From assembly GCA_001048675.1 (NCBI GenBank), contig CCKK01000002.1, positions 806,001-870,000 of the forward strand: a DNA stretch of 64,000 nucleotides, written 5' to 3'. The notes below the pieces were generated by a model that was not told the origin of the DNA, did not search any database, and was given only the letters and a program-made list of their open reading frames with translations. Shown in pieces: positions 1 through 9,017 of this stretch. Numbering within the stretch: position 1 is the stretch's first letter; each line of letters begins with the position of its first letter. Source of the stretch: Vibrio diabolicus (GTDB lineage: Bacteria > Pseudomonadota > Gammaproteobacteria > Enterobacterales > Vibrionaceae). The position numbers and the translations under genes are program-made.

Positions 1-1
1 T

Positions 2-532
2 ATTTGGACAGGTATTAAGCTTGCTCGCGACAAAGGTGAAGCAGAAGAGGTTAACCCATATCCCGAGCAGTTTATTCGCAAAATATTGCCAGTTACGAAT
101 GATTACCAAGGAAATCACTTAATCTTAAAGCAAGCTGGTAAGTGGGTGGCAACACCAATGCTGATCGTAGTCGGTGTAATTGCAGTGATGGACGTAATGT
201 TTGCACTGGATTCTATACCAGCCATATTTGCGGTAACACGAGAGCCATTTTTAGTCTTAGCCGCGAACGTGTTTGCACTGTTGGGGTTGCGATCGTTGTA
301 CTTTGTTCTGCAAGCGATGTTAGACAAGTTTGTGTACTTAAAACCAGCATTATCGGTGATCATGATGTTTATCGGTGTAAAGATGTTATTGGTGGGAACA
401 GAGTATGAGATTCCGACAACGTGGTCACTCACATTCTTAATCGTTGTGATGACATTAGCGGTTGTGGCATCGCTCCTCAAAAATAAGTCGAACAGTCGCT
501 CTAGCGTTAAAATTACTAATCAAAAAATATAA
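2..532 (+). CDS. TerC/Alx family integral membrane protein (C-terminal part)
   Basis: The gene runs in from before the window; the reading frame is open from base 2 to the TAA at 530-532, giving about 176 residues. The visible part matches the second half of the TerC/Alx family: several hydrophobic helices and the family signature around DVMFALDSIPAIFAVT, followed by LGLRSLYF and a last helix pair. In E. coli the relative Alx is an inner-membrane protein tied to manganese export and alkaline response. The acidic residues in the DVMFALDS segment are the usual metal-coordination candidates. The N-terminal half and promoter are outside the window. Family assignment is firm; the transported ion is inferred from relatives only. 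Confidence 0.9.
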   Translation: MWTGIKLARDKGEAEEVNPYPEQFIRKILPVTNDYQGNHLILKQAGKWVATPMLIVVGVIAVMDVMFALDSIPAIFAVTREPFLVLAANVFALLGLRSLYFVLQAMLDKFVYLKPALSVIMMFIGVKMLLVGTEYEIPTTWSLTFLIVVMTLAVVASLLKNKSNSRSSVKITNQKI

Positions 533-810
533 GTAAAGCGCTAAAAATAAAATAAATAACGAAACTTAATGTTAAAAATATGTTGTAACTTGAGGTGATC
601 TTATGCTGGTAACGTTAAGTTATTCAACATAATTAAACAGTTTCTGACTATTTATGCTGTTATTATTCATTTGTATTTTTGATGTTTGTAATGGGCTTGT
701 TTTATTAGATAATCTAATTCGAATAGGTAAAATTTGTCATTTCTTAAACAATAAGAAACTGACTAATATACAACCAACAAAACAGACTACTGCTTTAAAG
801 AGAGGCAATC

Positions 811-1002
811 ATGGCACAAGCAATGCAAATGACAAATGTAGCTTTACCAACCTCTATGGATAAGAAAACCTACGCGGTTAACTTCAAAGGACTGATTGCT
901 CACTTACTAGACATTCTATTCGTAGATAATACTGCACCACGCAGTTACTATGCGGAAGATTTGTCAGCTCACATTCAAAAAGATATCGGTATGTACCGTT
1001 AA
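811..1002 (+). CDS. small conserved protein, DUF1127-like C-terminus
   Basis: A 63-residue protein starting at an ATG preceded by a good ribosome site (AGAGAGG, 6 bases upstream) and followed directly by an intrinsic terminator, so it looks like a genuine monocistronic gene. No signal peptide or membrane helix is obvious. The C-terminus, DLSAHIQKDIGMYR, resembles the closing motif of DUF1127 (YjiS-like) proteins, which usually end in a leucine/histidine stretch and DIGL plus a basic residue. That relation is an inference from a short motif. Another gene in this window (45590-45799) ends similarly. Upstream 533-810 is AT-rich and holds no other convincing gene. Function unknown. Confidence 0.75.
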   Translation: MAQAMQMTNVALPTSMDKKTYAVNFKGLIAHLLDILFVDNTAPRSYYAEDLSAHIQKDIGMYR

Positions 1003-1020
1003 TCTTGAAATAATGAATGA

Positions 1021-1051
1021 AAATACCGGCTTATAAGCCGGTATTTTTTTA
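1021..1051 (+). terminator. intrinsic terminator after the 63-aa gene
   Basis: A perfect stem, AATACCGGCTT pairing with AAGCCGGTATT around a short loop, runs directly into seven T residues. It lies 19 bases after the stop of the small gene. Confidence 0.9.
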
Positions 1052-1143
1052 GCTGCTCAAACGCGAATAACGGAGCTAGAACTCTATACAGAGTCAATAC
1101 CGGAGTAGAGGAGCTTATTCCAAATTGGCGCTCATTAGAAATG

Positions 1144-1172
1144 AAAACGGGGCACTAATAGTGCCCCGTTTT
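1144..1172. terminator. bidirectional terminator hairpin
   Basis: AAAACGGGGCAC and GTGCCCCGTTTT form a 12-bp perfect stem with a 5-base loop; A and T runs on both sides let it work in both directions. It closes the minus-strand phnA-like gene that ends at 1194. Confidence 0.85.
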
Positions 1173-1193
1173 GACTTGTAGAGTAATACGATA

Positions 1194-1751
1194 TTACTTC
1201 TTACGGCAGTATTCTGCGATCACGTACATTGACTGACCGCCATTTGCCTTGCCCGAAACTAGTTTCGGATCATCACCAAGGCTGATACCACGGATCACTG
1301 TGCCTTGTTTGATTACTTGGTTAGTGCCTTTAACTGGTAGGTCTTTGATTACCGTTACATCGTCACCTTTCTTAAGTTCAGTGCCGTTGCAATCCAACGT
1401 TTTGTCATCATCAGACATACCCTTCATCGCCCAGTTCATTTGCTCTTCTTCCATGTACATCATGTCAAGAGCATCTTGAGCCCAGCTTTCAGAGTTTAGG
1501 CGAGTGAGTTGGCGCCATGCTGTCACTTGTACTGCAGGAACCTGGCTCCACATGCTTTCGTTTAGACAACGCCAGTGGTTAATGTCTTTTGGCTCATCGA
1601 TCTCACCCAGACACTTATCACAAACCATGATAGCAGTATCAACGGTCACGTTACCGTGAGGTGGGACAGCGTATGCTGTTAGTTGAGATTCAGAAGAACA
1701 CAGTTCACATTTTGACTCGCAGCGCGCAAGCAGAGTAGCTTCAATAGACAT
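1194..1751 (-). CDS. PhnA/YjdM-type zinc-ribbon protein
   Basis: A 185-residue protein. The N-terminal 50 residues carry zinc-ribbon cysteine pairs (CELC near residue 16 and CDKC near residue 44). The C-terminal 70 residues form the PhnA domain, with the typical start LDCNGTELKKGDDVTVIKDL and a small beta barrel. E. coli PhnA/YjdM is about 111 residues; this longer form with an extra central segment is common in Vibrio. Despite the name, PhnA has no established role in phosphonate breakdown, and no phn genes are nearby. It is monocistronic, ends at a strong hairpin and starts at ATG with an upstream GGTGAG ribosome site. Function uncertain. Confidence 0.85.
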   Translation of the reverse strand: MSIEATLLARCESKCELCSSESQLTAYAVPPHGNVTVDTAIMVCDKCLGEIDEPKDINHWRCLNESMWSQVPAVQVTAWRQLTRLNSESWAQDALDMMYMEEEQMNWAMKGMSDDDKTLDCNGTELKKGDDVTVIKDLPVKGTNQVIKQGTVIRGISLGDDPKLVSGKANGGQSMYVIAEYCRKK

Positions 1752-2012
1752 AAGGACTCACCTTAGTAATGTTATTTTGTGGCGGTATTATCCACTTTAT
1801 CCTGAGAAATAAAAGGGTGTTAGCGAATTAAAGCCGAGATTTTACAATATTCCAACCTGATTAGGGTGAAGATGTAAAATATTCGCTAAACAAATAATAC
1901 CTGTATATAAGAAAATGCATTGATTGCTTTGGGTGATGAATTGGTTGCTTCATTTCTTGAGGAAGTTAGAGGTTCGTTGGGAGTATTGACTGCGCTCAGA
2001 AGTGTGGGCAGA

Positions 2013-2034
2013 GCCCTCTAAAAATATAGAGGGC
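2013..2034 (-). terminator. probable weak terminator of the small lipoprotein gene
   Basis: GCCCTCTA pairs perfectly with TAGAGGGC around an AT loop, just beyond the stop at 2041. There is no real T tract on the minus strand, so termination may be inefficient. The rest of 1752-2012 is AT-rich and shows no gene. Confidence 0.5.
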
Positions 2035-2040
2035 ATATTG

Positions 2041-2250
2041 CTAGCGTTCTATAATCTGCACAATTTGATCTTTTGAAATGCTCATTTCTTTCCCATCCAT
2101 GTCTTCATACTCGTACATACCCGTTTCTTCGTTAAGGTCTGGTTTACCGTAAGAAGTAATAATTTTTCCTTCATTTGTCGACATAAGATATTGGCTACTT
2201 CCGCATGCAGCAAGAAGTAAAGTAGTGGCCATTATAGTGAATATGCGCAT
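2041..2250 (-). CDS. YgdI/YgdR-type small lipoprotein
   Basis: A 69-residue protein with a short signal sequence and the lipobox LLAAC (cysteine near residue 16), so it should be lipid-anchored. The mature part, with YLMSTNEGKIITSYGKP and a final EMSISKDQIVQIIER, matches the DUF903 family of small enterobacterial lipoproteins (YgdI, YgdR), which form an SH3-like fold. Ribosome site GGAAAA lies just upstream of the ATG. It stands alone between two other minus-strand genes. Role unknown; family call is good. Confidence 0.85.
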   Translation of the reverse strand: MRIFTIMATTLLLAACGSSQYLMSTNEGKIITSYGKPDLNEETGMYEYEDMDGKEMSISKDQIVQIIER

Positions 2251-2344
2251 AGAGTTTTCCTTTCAAACAAGTAAGTTAGGTACGACACCGATTTAACTAT
2301 AGCAAAGGATATACGGGACGGTTTTTATGATAGAGAACGAAAGA

Positions 2345-2367
2345 GCCCAGTCGAAACTGGGCTTTGG
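2345..2367 (-). terminator. terminator of the fadL-volA operon
   Basis: AGCCCAGT and ACTGGGCT enclose a CGAA loop; in the minus direction the stem is followed by CTTTCG. It lies 18 bases past the volA stop at 2385. The T tract is short, so strength is uncertain. Confidence 0.65.
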
Positions 2368-2384
2368 TAAGAGAGGTGATACGA

Positions 2385-4793
2385 TTACTTCAGAACGGAA
2401 GTATTAGTCACACCCGTTAAAGTGTCATCCATTAAGAAGTCTGTGTTTTCCATTTGCATCTCAACGTGATGGTCAATATCAGAAAGTGTGCCATTTGGAG
2501 AAACAAACGTAATGTGCGATGCAGTAGCGTTATACTGCACAAAGCTTGCCATTGGAGACACTGCTGTATTAGCACTGTTTACGGTCGTTAAACCTAGCTT
2601 AGCTGCTAGAGGCTCAGTCCCGGCAAGCGGTGCATTTGGAACGCTGTTTGGTACATTGCCATCGCCATCAACCTCGGTCATCAGGAATGGTGTTGTTAGT
2701 GAACCAGAAGCAACTAAATCTGACGCGTTTGTGAACGGGTCTACGGTATCTAGCGTGGTTTGTGCCGCGTAGATAAACTGGGAGAAGCCAGCTTCTAGTG
2801 TTGCTAACTGAGTTTCTGTTGCTGCGGCCTCAAAAGCTTCGTAACACGTTTTATCTTTCAATTGTGTACATGACGCATCTGCATAACTCGCGTAGTCTGC
2901 AGACGCAGCATATGCTAAGTTATGCCTGATCTGAGCGCCATAGGCTTCTGAACCTAGTAACAAATTGCCGATTTGGCCACCAGAGTTCTGTACAGAAGCA
3001 GAGCTAAATGTGTAAAGTGCATCTGCGTTGGGGCTACCTAGCGTGTTGTTTGCTGCTGCCACGGCAGATGTAGCCACAATACCGCCAAGTGAATGACCTA
3101 ACATTTTGACTTTAGAACCCGTTATTGGGTTAAAGCCTTGTAGAGGCCCTTCTGCCAACAGGCCACCTTGCGCCGATACCACTAAGCTCGCGCGTAAACC
3201 CAATACATCCAGTACACTTTGGCGTAGGTTATCACGAGCGATTGCCAAGTTAGAAAGATTTAGATACGCCAAGATATTAGCATTAGCTGAACGTTGCTCA
3301 TCTAAGCTACGTGTGCCGTGAATAGGTAAGTCGATAGCAATAACAGCCACACCTGCTTTCACCATATTAAACGCGAAGGCATATGAATCCTCTTTTGCAG
3401 AAGTGATGCCGTGTTGATAAATCACAACGTCGGTCGCGACACCAGATTTAGGTGTGAAGACAAGTACTTCGACATCTTCTACCGATTTAACGACTGGAAC
3501 TGGGGAGTAGCGAGTCACAATACGTTCACTGTCGAGTCGGGTACCATCGCTTAATGTGAGTTTAGCACCCACCAGTTTTAGCTGCTCTGTAGGATCGGTT
3601 GCAAGCTTTGTCACGTCAACAGGGTTATTTGCGAAAACGCCAGTTGATAGCTGCTGAACCATGTTCGCTTGCTCGTTCGGATCCGCCAGTGCTGCGCTTA
3701 GCTTCGCTAGGCTTGGCATCGCAGATACCATTGGCTGCATGTTCCAGTTTGCCCCTTTTTCTAGATAATGAGGCAGTCTGACCACACCTTGAGTCACGTT
3801 TACATCGGCACCTGACTTCGCATAAAGGCCTTTAATTGCCGTTTTAGCTGCGTCTAGGTCACTAACGTACTTACTAAAGTCATCGTCAGAGTCTAGCGCA
3901 GTGCTAAAGTCTTGGGTTGCACCAAGTGTCATTGTGTAGGCTGTTGATAAATCTACTGAACCTTCGTTCGCATCGTTTTTGTAAACCGCGTTTAATGTAT
4001 TTGCACCCGTTGAAAAACCGGTTGCAGTTACACCTTTAACCGCCGCCAAAGTGTCACCTACAGACTGAGTGCTGAACCAGGAGGAGTAAACGATGTCGTC
4101 AGGGTTAACTTGAGCTAGACCAAAAATGCCTTCCACCGCTTGTGTCACCGCTTGAATAGAAGCAAGAGCACCAGTTTCATAAACGATTTCTTTCGATTTA
4201 CCTGTCGCGTAACTGGCTGATGTACCGATTGGCTCACCATTCACGTCAGTAACATCTTGTGTTACTGCAAAAATGTACTCGCTTGACTCATCAAGCGCAT
4301 CCATGAACTGGATATATAGAGAGTTGCCTTTTGCTTGAACAACGTAGTCTTGGTTCTGAACGAGAACTTCTTCGATTGGGTTAGACTTACCATCCCACTC
4401 GGTCAAACGTTGATTAATCTTGATGACTTTAATACCAGACGGCAGCATACCCGTTGCAAAACCATCGCCTTTAAAGTTCAGAACGATTGGCATAGACGTT
4501 GACCATCCATCCATCGTATTCATCGAGGCTCTAGGGTTGGTTAAGGCATCATCACCGTCAGTTGGCAGATCAAGCGTGCCATCTGTTGTGTCCATTAATA
4601 AGTAAGAGGGCGCAGGTACATCCGCATTCGCCCCTTGAAGCGTAAAGCTGATAGATGTTTCACGGTCGAGCAGTGCTTGGACTTCATCTTCAAATTGAAC
4701 TTTGTCGGAAGTACCAGAGCTTGATGTATTATCACCACAACCAGCAAGAAGGATTGCAGAACAAAGCATTGATAATTTAAACGTGTGTTTCAT
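2385..4793 (-). CDS. volA: surface lipoprotein lysophospholipase VolA
   Basis: An 802-residue lipoprotein: signal peptide with lipobox LLAGC near residue 18, a long N-terminal beta-rich region, then an alpha/beta-hydrolase domain with the nucleophile motif GHSLGG near residue 568. A candidate catalytic histidine lies near the C-terminus (SHITFVSP). Vibrio VolA is a surface-exposed lipoprotein that cleaves lysophosphatidylcholine and releases fatty acids for uptake. That fits its place 20 bases downstream of fadL, in the same operon. The ATG at 4793 has GGAG 8 bases upstream; an in-frame ATG at 4814 has no ribosome site and was not used. Belongs to the Pla-1/cef extracellular lipase group. Confident call. 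Confidence 0.92.
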   Translation of the reverse strand: MKHTFKLSMLCSAILLAGCGDNTSSSGTSDKVQFEDEVQALLDRETSISFTLQGANADVPAPSYLLMDTTDGTLDLPTDGDDALTNPRASMNTMDGWSTSMPIVLNFKGDGFATGMLPSGIKVIKINQRLTEWDGKSNPIEEVLVQNQDYVVQAKGNSLYIQFMDALDESSEYIFAVTQDVTDVNGEPIGTSASYATGKSKEIVYETGALASIQAVTQAVEGIFGLAQVNPDDIVYSSWFSTQSVGDTLAAVKGVTATGFSTGANTLNAVYKNDANEGSVDLSTAYTMTLGATQDFSTALDSDDDFSKYVSDLDAAKTAIKGLYAKSGADVNVTQGVVRLPHYLEKGANWNMQPMVSAMPSLAKLSAALADPNEQANMVQQLSTGVFANNPVDVTKLATDPTEQLKLVGAKLTLSDGTRLDSERIVTRYSPVPVVKSVEDVEVLVFTPKSGVATDVVIYQHGITSAKEDSYAFAFNMVKAGVAVIAIDLPIHGTRSLDEQRSANANILAYLNLSNLAIARDNLRQSVLDVLGLRASLVVSAQGGLLAEGPLQGFNPITGSKVKMLGHSLGGIVATSAVAAANNTLGSPNADALYTFSSASVQNSGGQIGNLLLGSEAYGAQIRHNLAYAASADYASYADASCTQLKDKTCYEAFEAAATETQLATLEAGFSQFIYAAQTTLDTVDPFTNASDLVASGSLTTPFLMTEVDGDGNVPNSVPNAPLAGTEPLAAKLGLTTVNSANTAVSPMASFVQYNATASHITFVSPNGTLSDIDHHVEMQMENTDFLMDDTLTGVTNTSVLK

Positions 4794-4813
4794 TGGTTTA
4801 CTCCGTAATCCCA

Positions 4814-6058
4814 TTATTTGAAGGTGTAGTTCATCTGTACCGCGCTGATGTAAGCAGTACCTTCAGAGTCGAACTTGATCTCTTCATCCTGAGCATTTGT
4901 CTCGGTGAAAGAGCCTGATTTACTCTTAACGAGTGCAAAGCCTGCATCGAAAGTTAAATTCTCATTCATTGCGTAAGTTAGGCCCGCGCTGTACCAAAAA
5001 CGGTCACTGTCAGGGATGCTCAATGTGGCTTCACCTGCTTGTTCGTCGTATGCAAAGCCTGCACGGAATGTCCAATCTGCATTGAGGGTGTAAGTTGCGC
5101 CAATAGAATAACGGTTGTTGTCTTCGTATTTCTCTGGTTTGTAGAAACATTGACCAGCAGTTCCATCATTACATTGAGGACTCGTCGCTTTCAGTTCTTT
5201 AAATGTGCTCCAATCGGTCTGTTGCCAGCCGTAATGTACTGCCCATTGTTCATTCAGTTGATGGAAAGCCGATAATTCGATAATTGAAGGGAGAGAGATT
5301 TTTAAACGGCCATCCACTTTTGGTGATGGAGCTCGGCCTGAGTCGTAACTACTAAACTCACCGTCGTCAAAATCTAGATCAACTTTAGAACGGTAACCAA
5401 AGCCAAAACGGTTGTTTTCATTTAGCTCGTACAAAGCGCCAATATTCCAACCCCAAGCAAAAGTTTCGCCTTCCATGCCGACAAGGTTATCGGACTTATT
5501 ACCACCTAAAATACGGGCGAGTGCGCCTTTGTGACGAGTCAGCTCCGCTTCCGCGTACACTAGGTTGATACCGCCACCAACACTGAAAGACTCGTTAATA
5601 CGGTAAGCAACATTAGGATTAATGTTTACTGAAAGTAGGGAAGTGTCACCCGCCATGTCACCCGCAGAAATATCATCTGGATAATCAGTAGCAACACCGT
5701 ATGTTGTAAACATACCGATACCCCAAGCCCAGTTATCGTTGATAGGGCTGATGTAATAACCCGCTGGCACGACTTGTAAAGGGGCAACATCTTTCGCATG
5801 TTCTTTGTTAACCGTGTCATACACATCGACTTCAGGATCGATGATAGATAACGCGCCCGAGAATTGAGCTTCTTTGAAAAGCGTCATCGCTGCTGGGTTT
5901 CGTGCAAGAACGCTGGCATTGTCTGCGACCGCTCCTTCACCTGAAAATGCTCGACCAAGACCAGATGCTGAATGCTCAGCTACCTGGAAGCCCGCTGAAT
6001 GGGCATTACACGCAAACAATATCGAAATTGTAAGCAGAGAGCAGTGCTTCTTGTTCAT
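4814..6058 (-). CDS. fadL: long-chain fatty acid outer-membrane transporter FadL
   Basis: A 414-residue outer-membrane beta barrel of the FadL/OmpP1 family. After a signal peptide ending in AHSAG it shows the family's N-terminal hatch, GFQVAEHSASGLGRAFSGEG and NPAAMTLF, and ends in a C-terminal aromatic strand (MNYTFK). It takes up exogenous long-chain fatty acids, including those released by the lipase encoded next in the operon. The start is set by a strong ribosome site (AGGAGG) before ATG at 6058; the frame is open much further upstream without a ribosome site. A FadR-type operator lies about 230 bases upstream, so repression by FadR is likely. Confidence 0.93.
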   Translation of the reverse strand: MNKKHCSLLTISILFACNAHSAGFQVAEHSASGLGRAFSGEGAVADNASVLARNPAAMTLFKEAQFSGALSIIDPEVDVYDTVNKEHAKDVAPLQVVPAGYYISPINDNWAWGIGMFTTYGVATDYPDDISAGDMAGDTSLLSVNINPNVAYRINESFSVGGGINLVYAEAELTRHKGALARILGGNKSDNLVGMEGETFAWGWNIGALYELNENNRFGFGYRSKVDLDFDDGEFSSYDSGRAPSPKVDGRLKISLPSIIELSAFHQLNEQWAVHYGWQQTDWSTFKELKATSPQCNDGTAGQCFYKPEKYEDNNRYSIGATYTLNADWTFRAGFAYDEQAGEATLSIPDSDRFWYSAGLTYAMNENLTFDAGFALVKSKSGSFTETNAQDEEIKFDSEGTAYISAVQMNYTFK

Positions 6059-6283
6059 CCTTGACCCTCCTAGGGTGTCATAGTGTTGGACCGAAGTCCT
6101 TGTAATTGTTGTGTGATACTTACACCAGTTGTTAATACGTGAAATACAACTGTGATGTAAATGTAATGTTAATTGTATGTTTAATAACTTGTCAAAGTTT
6201 GAGCGTATTTTGCGTTTTAAATATGATGCATAGGTCAAACGGTGATTCGTAAGGGCATGTATTATCGTTATATTTTTTAAGAG

Positions 6284-6300
6284 AATGGTACGACCAGAAT
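6284..6300. promoter_or_regulatory. FadR-type operator upstream of fadL-volA
   Basis: TGGTACGACCAGA at 6286-6298 agrees over 13 contiguous bases with my memory of the E. coli fadBA FadR operator. It sits in the 370-bp gap between divergent fadL (start 6058) and the M50 protease gene (start about 6428). It most likely serves fadL, a known FadR target class, though it is nearer the protease gene. The rest of the gap is AT-rich and contains no gene. Confidence 0.7.
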
Positions 6301-6427
6301 TGTTTTACGGGCTTTATGGTTAAATGGCATTCAAACCAAGAGATAGCGGGCTTTGCCGTTTCTGTACTTAGCAGGCATAATTCGCGCCTCGCTTTGTTGT
6401 TATTCAATAGACGCAATAGGAATCGTG

Positions 6428-7510
6428 TTGGAATTACTGAATGTTGAATTTTTAGGTCGTTCGTTAAGGCTCGAAGGATCGATGGCTGGTTGGCAGCAGT
6501 TATATTGGGATAACACCTTGGTGTCCCAAATAGATGCCAGTGATAATGTTGCAGACACTTGTCTTCACCAGTTTAGACTCTCTGCAGGGGAGGAAGTCCT
6601 GGTATGCCATTTGGAGTGTTCATTAACATGGCAACCGTTTGAATTGAGTTACAAGGTCACAATTAACGATGAGCTTATTAGCGAAGGTTGCCGAAATGAA
6701 AAAGACATCGAACGCCAAGTACCAGAAGTTGAGCCGCCAACGGAAAAGCGTTTAAGTGTGATAGGGCTAGTATCGCTTGGAATGAAAGCACTCAAGAGTG
6801 CGAAAGTCATCAAAGTGGCGCTAGCATCTGCAAGTCTTGCTGCATATTCTTGGCTATTTTCTATCGAGTTCGCGTTAGCTTTGATCGCTTGTTTAGTTTT
6901 CCATGAGTATGGCCATATTAGAGCGATGAAGTACTTTGGAATGAAGACCAGGGGCATCTATTTGATTCCATTTCTTGGCGGTTTAGCGCTGAGTGATGAA
7001 AAGATCAACACACGCTGGCAAGATGTGGTTATCTCGATTATGGGACCATTTTTTGGTTTAGTTCTTAGCATCGCGTTTACTTTGCTTTATTGGATGACTG
7101 GAGAGGTGCTCTTCGCTGGCCTAGCAGTGTTTAACGCGTTACTAAACCTGTTTAATCTGTTGCCTATTCTGCCACTAGATGGTGGTCATGTACTCAAAAG
7201 CATTACCTTCTCGATGAACACTTGGGTTGGATTAGTCGGCAGTATAGCAGCTGCCTTGTTGGGTATTTTTATCAGCTATTCTTTCGGGCTGACGTTGCTA
7301 GGTTTTTTATTGTTAATGGGGATGCTAGAAGTGGTCATGGAATGGAGAGGTCGACATCATAGTCATTTATTGCCGTTAACCCGTTACGGACAACTCTTCT
7401 CACTTGCTTGGTACTTGGTTTCTGTCGGTGGTTTTGTCGCTATCATTTGGTATTTTGCTACCCTTGGAGATAGCCTGTTGAGCTTGCCACTACAGATACT
7501 GGGTACTTAA
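6428..7510 (+). CDS. site-2 protease family (M50) membrane metalloprotease
   Basis: About 360 residues. A soluble, beta-rich N-terminal region of about 110 residues is followed by several membrane helices. The zinc motif HEYGH is near residue 159, and the second ligand motif LPLDGGH near residue 251 is typical of M50 peptidases. They cleave within membranes, often in regulated proteolysis; the substrate here is unknown. No PDZ domain is visible. The start is uncertain because no ATG precedes residue 19: TTG at 6428 has AGGA 6 bases upstream, GTG at 6425 is closer to it, and TTG at 6353 gives a longer but poorly supported form. Transcription ends at a hairpin shared with the convergent M48 gene. 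Confidence 0.85.
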   Translation: MELLNVEFLGRSLRLEGSMAGWQQLYWDNTLVSQIDASDNVADTCLHQFRLSAGEEVLVCHLECSLTWQPFELSYKVTINDELISEGCRNEKDIERQVPEVEPPTEKRLSVIGLVSLGMKALKSAKVIKVALASASLAAYSWLFSIEFALALIACLVFHEYGHIRAMKYFGMKTRGIYLIPFLGGLALSDEKINTRWQDVVISIMGPFFGLVLSIAFTLLYWMTGEVLFAGLAVFNALLNLFNLLPILPLDGGHVLKSITFSMNTWVGLVGSIAAALLGIFISYSFGLTLLGFLLLMGMLEVVMEWRGRHHSHLLPLTRYGQLFSLAWYLVSVGGFVAIIWYFATLGDSLLSLPLQILGT

Positions 7511-7529
7511 ACTATTCCTTATACCCATT

Positions 7530-7556
7530 AAAAAAGCTCCCTAGGGAGCTTTTTTG
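7530..7556. terminator. bidirectional terminator between M50 and M48 genes
   Basis: AAAAAAGCTCC and GGAGCTTTTTT form a nearly loop-free palindromic stem flanked by A and T runs, between two convergent genes. Confidence 0.9.
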
Positions 7557-7583
7557 CGAAAAATAGACACTGGTAGCAGAAGT

Positions 7584-8372
7584 TTAGCCACATTTTGGCG
7601 CTTTCGCGTTATACGCAGGCAACTTATTTATGGTTGCTTGTAAATCTTTAATACGCGTACTGTGCGATGGGTGAGTTGAGAAGAATTCAGGCGGTTGAGA
7701 GCCACCGGATGCAGCACTCATATTTTTCCATAAATCGACACTTTGACGTGGGTCGAAGCCTGCTTTTGCCATAAACTCAAGCCCGACAATATCAGCCTCG
7801 GATTCCTGTGTACGACCGTATGGTAAAATAACACCGTATTGGACACCGACACCAAGTGCCGCCATCGTCATTTGCTGATACTGTTTGTACTCGGAAGCTC
7901 CTATAGCAACGTTTGCCAGAGACAATCCCGCATTTGCTAACTGGCTTTGTGAAAGGCGTTCATTACTGTGGTCAGCAAGGACGTGAGCCACTTCGTGACC
8001 AATGACTGTTGCCAACTGATCTTGGTTTTTCGCGACATCTAAAAGCCCGGTATACACGCCGATCTTCCCACCAGGTAGAGCAAACGCATTGACTTGTTCA
8101 CTATCAAAAACAACCACCTCCCAATCTTTAAACCCAGCTTGCGCAGGGATGGTGTCAGTGATGTGTTTGGCAACGCATTGTACGTAGGCATTCGTTTTGC
8201 GATCTTTGCTGATTGGGATATCTTTCTTCATTTGTTCGAAAGATTTGGCGCCAAGCGATGACATTTCTTGATCTGAAAACATCAGGATCTGGTTACGGCC
8301 AGTCGGTGATGCGCTACATGCCGTTAAGCCCGCGATAGTTAAAAGAGCAGAGGCTTTCATCCATACCTTCAT
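7584..8372 (-). CDS. M48 family zinc metalloprotease lipoprotein
   Basis: A 262-residue lipoprotein with lipobox LTAC near residue 19 and an M48 peptidase domain. The zinc site HEVAH is near residue 126 and the third ligand lies in the ESEAD segment, near residue 190. It resembles LoiP/YcaL-type periplasmic proteases that work in outer-membrane quality control. The M50 protease across the terminator is another envelope protease, but the genes are convergent and no shared regulation is seen. ATG 8372 has GGAG 7 bases upstream; the ATG 12 bases earlier lacks a site. Family certain; specific orthology not settled. Confidence 0.9.
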   Translation of the reverse strand: MKVWMKASALLTIAGLTACSASPTGRNQILMFSDQEMSSLGAKSFEQMKKDIPISKDRKTNAYVQCVAKHITDTIPAQAGFKDWEVVVFDSEQVNAFALPGGKIGVYTGLLDVAKNQDQLATVIGHEVAHVLADHSNERLSQSQLANAGLSLANVAIGASEYKQYQQMTMAALGVGVQYGVILPYGRTQESEADIVGLEFMAKAGFDPRQSVDLWKNMSAASGGSQPPEFFSTHPSHSTRIKDLQATINKLPAYNAKAPKCG

Positions 8373-8576
8373 AATAGGCTCCATCTAAATTATTTTTTGT
8401 TTTGAAGCAATAGTATATACCCAAATAGTAACACGATGCATAGATCAAATTATTCATCAACTGGCAAGGAGGCCAAGATGTTACACCTTGAAGTTAGACC
8501 TAAGTAAAGTCTATGCTAGCTCTCTAATAAATCGTTACAATCCGACAAACCAGTTTGTGAAATTAAGAGTAAAACA

Positions 8577-9011
8577 ATGAGTATATGGAAAAAGCCCGTT
8601 AGCATAGAGATTCTGAATGCTACGTCAAAAAATACCCTGATCGAGCACCTACAAATTGAATACACAGATTTCACGGATGACTCCCTTACAGCAACCATGC
8701 CTGTATGTAGTTTTACTCATCAACCTTTAGGAATGCTTCATGGTGGCGCTTCTGTTGTGCTCGCAGAAACATTAGGCTCTTTAGCTGCAAATTTCTCTGT
8801 CAATGAGGGGAGTTACTGTGTCGGTTTGGATATCAACGCGAACCATGTACGTGCAATGCGAAGTGGTCATGTGATTGGTACGGCAAAACCCGTACACCTT
8901 GGCGTTTCAACACAAGTGTGGCAAATCGACATAACTGATGAACGAGGCCGATTAGTGTGTACCAGTCGCTTAACTATCGCAGTGAAGCAACATAAAACGA
9001 AGTCGGTATAA
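8577..9011 (+). CDS. menI: hotdog-fold acyl-CoA thioesterase, MenI/YdiI-like
   Basis: A 144-residue single hotdog domain. The active-site segment LGMLHGGASVVLAETLGS near residues 51-68, with its catalytic glutamate, and the later GLDINANHVR and GRLVCTSRLT segments track E. coli YdiI/MenI closely. MenI hydrolyses 1,4-dihydroxy-2-naphthoyl-CoA in menaquinone synthesis; close paralogues act on other aroyl or acyl-CoAs. No men genes are nearby, so the substrate is inferred from similarity only. It is followed after 6 bases by the DUF3389-like gene, so the two are probably co-transcribed. Confidence 0.85.
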   Translation: MSIWKKPVSIEILNATSKNTLIEHLQIEYTDFTDDSLTATMPVCSFTHQPLGMLHGGASVVLAETLGSLAANFSVNEGSYCVGLDINANHVRAMRSGHVIGTAKPVHLGVSTQVWQIDITDERGRLVCTSRLTIAVKQHKTKSV

Positions 9012-9017
9012 AGCAAG

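Noticed and set aside
654..863. 69-codon frame overlapping the small gene at 811
   Set aside because: No ribosome site, AT-rich without coding character, and overlaps a well-supported gene in another frame.
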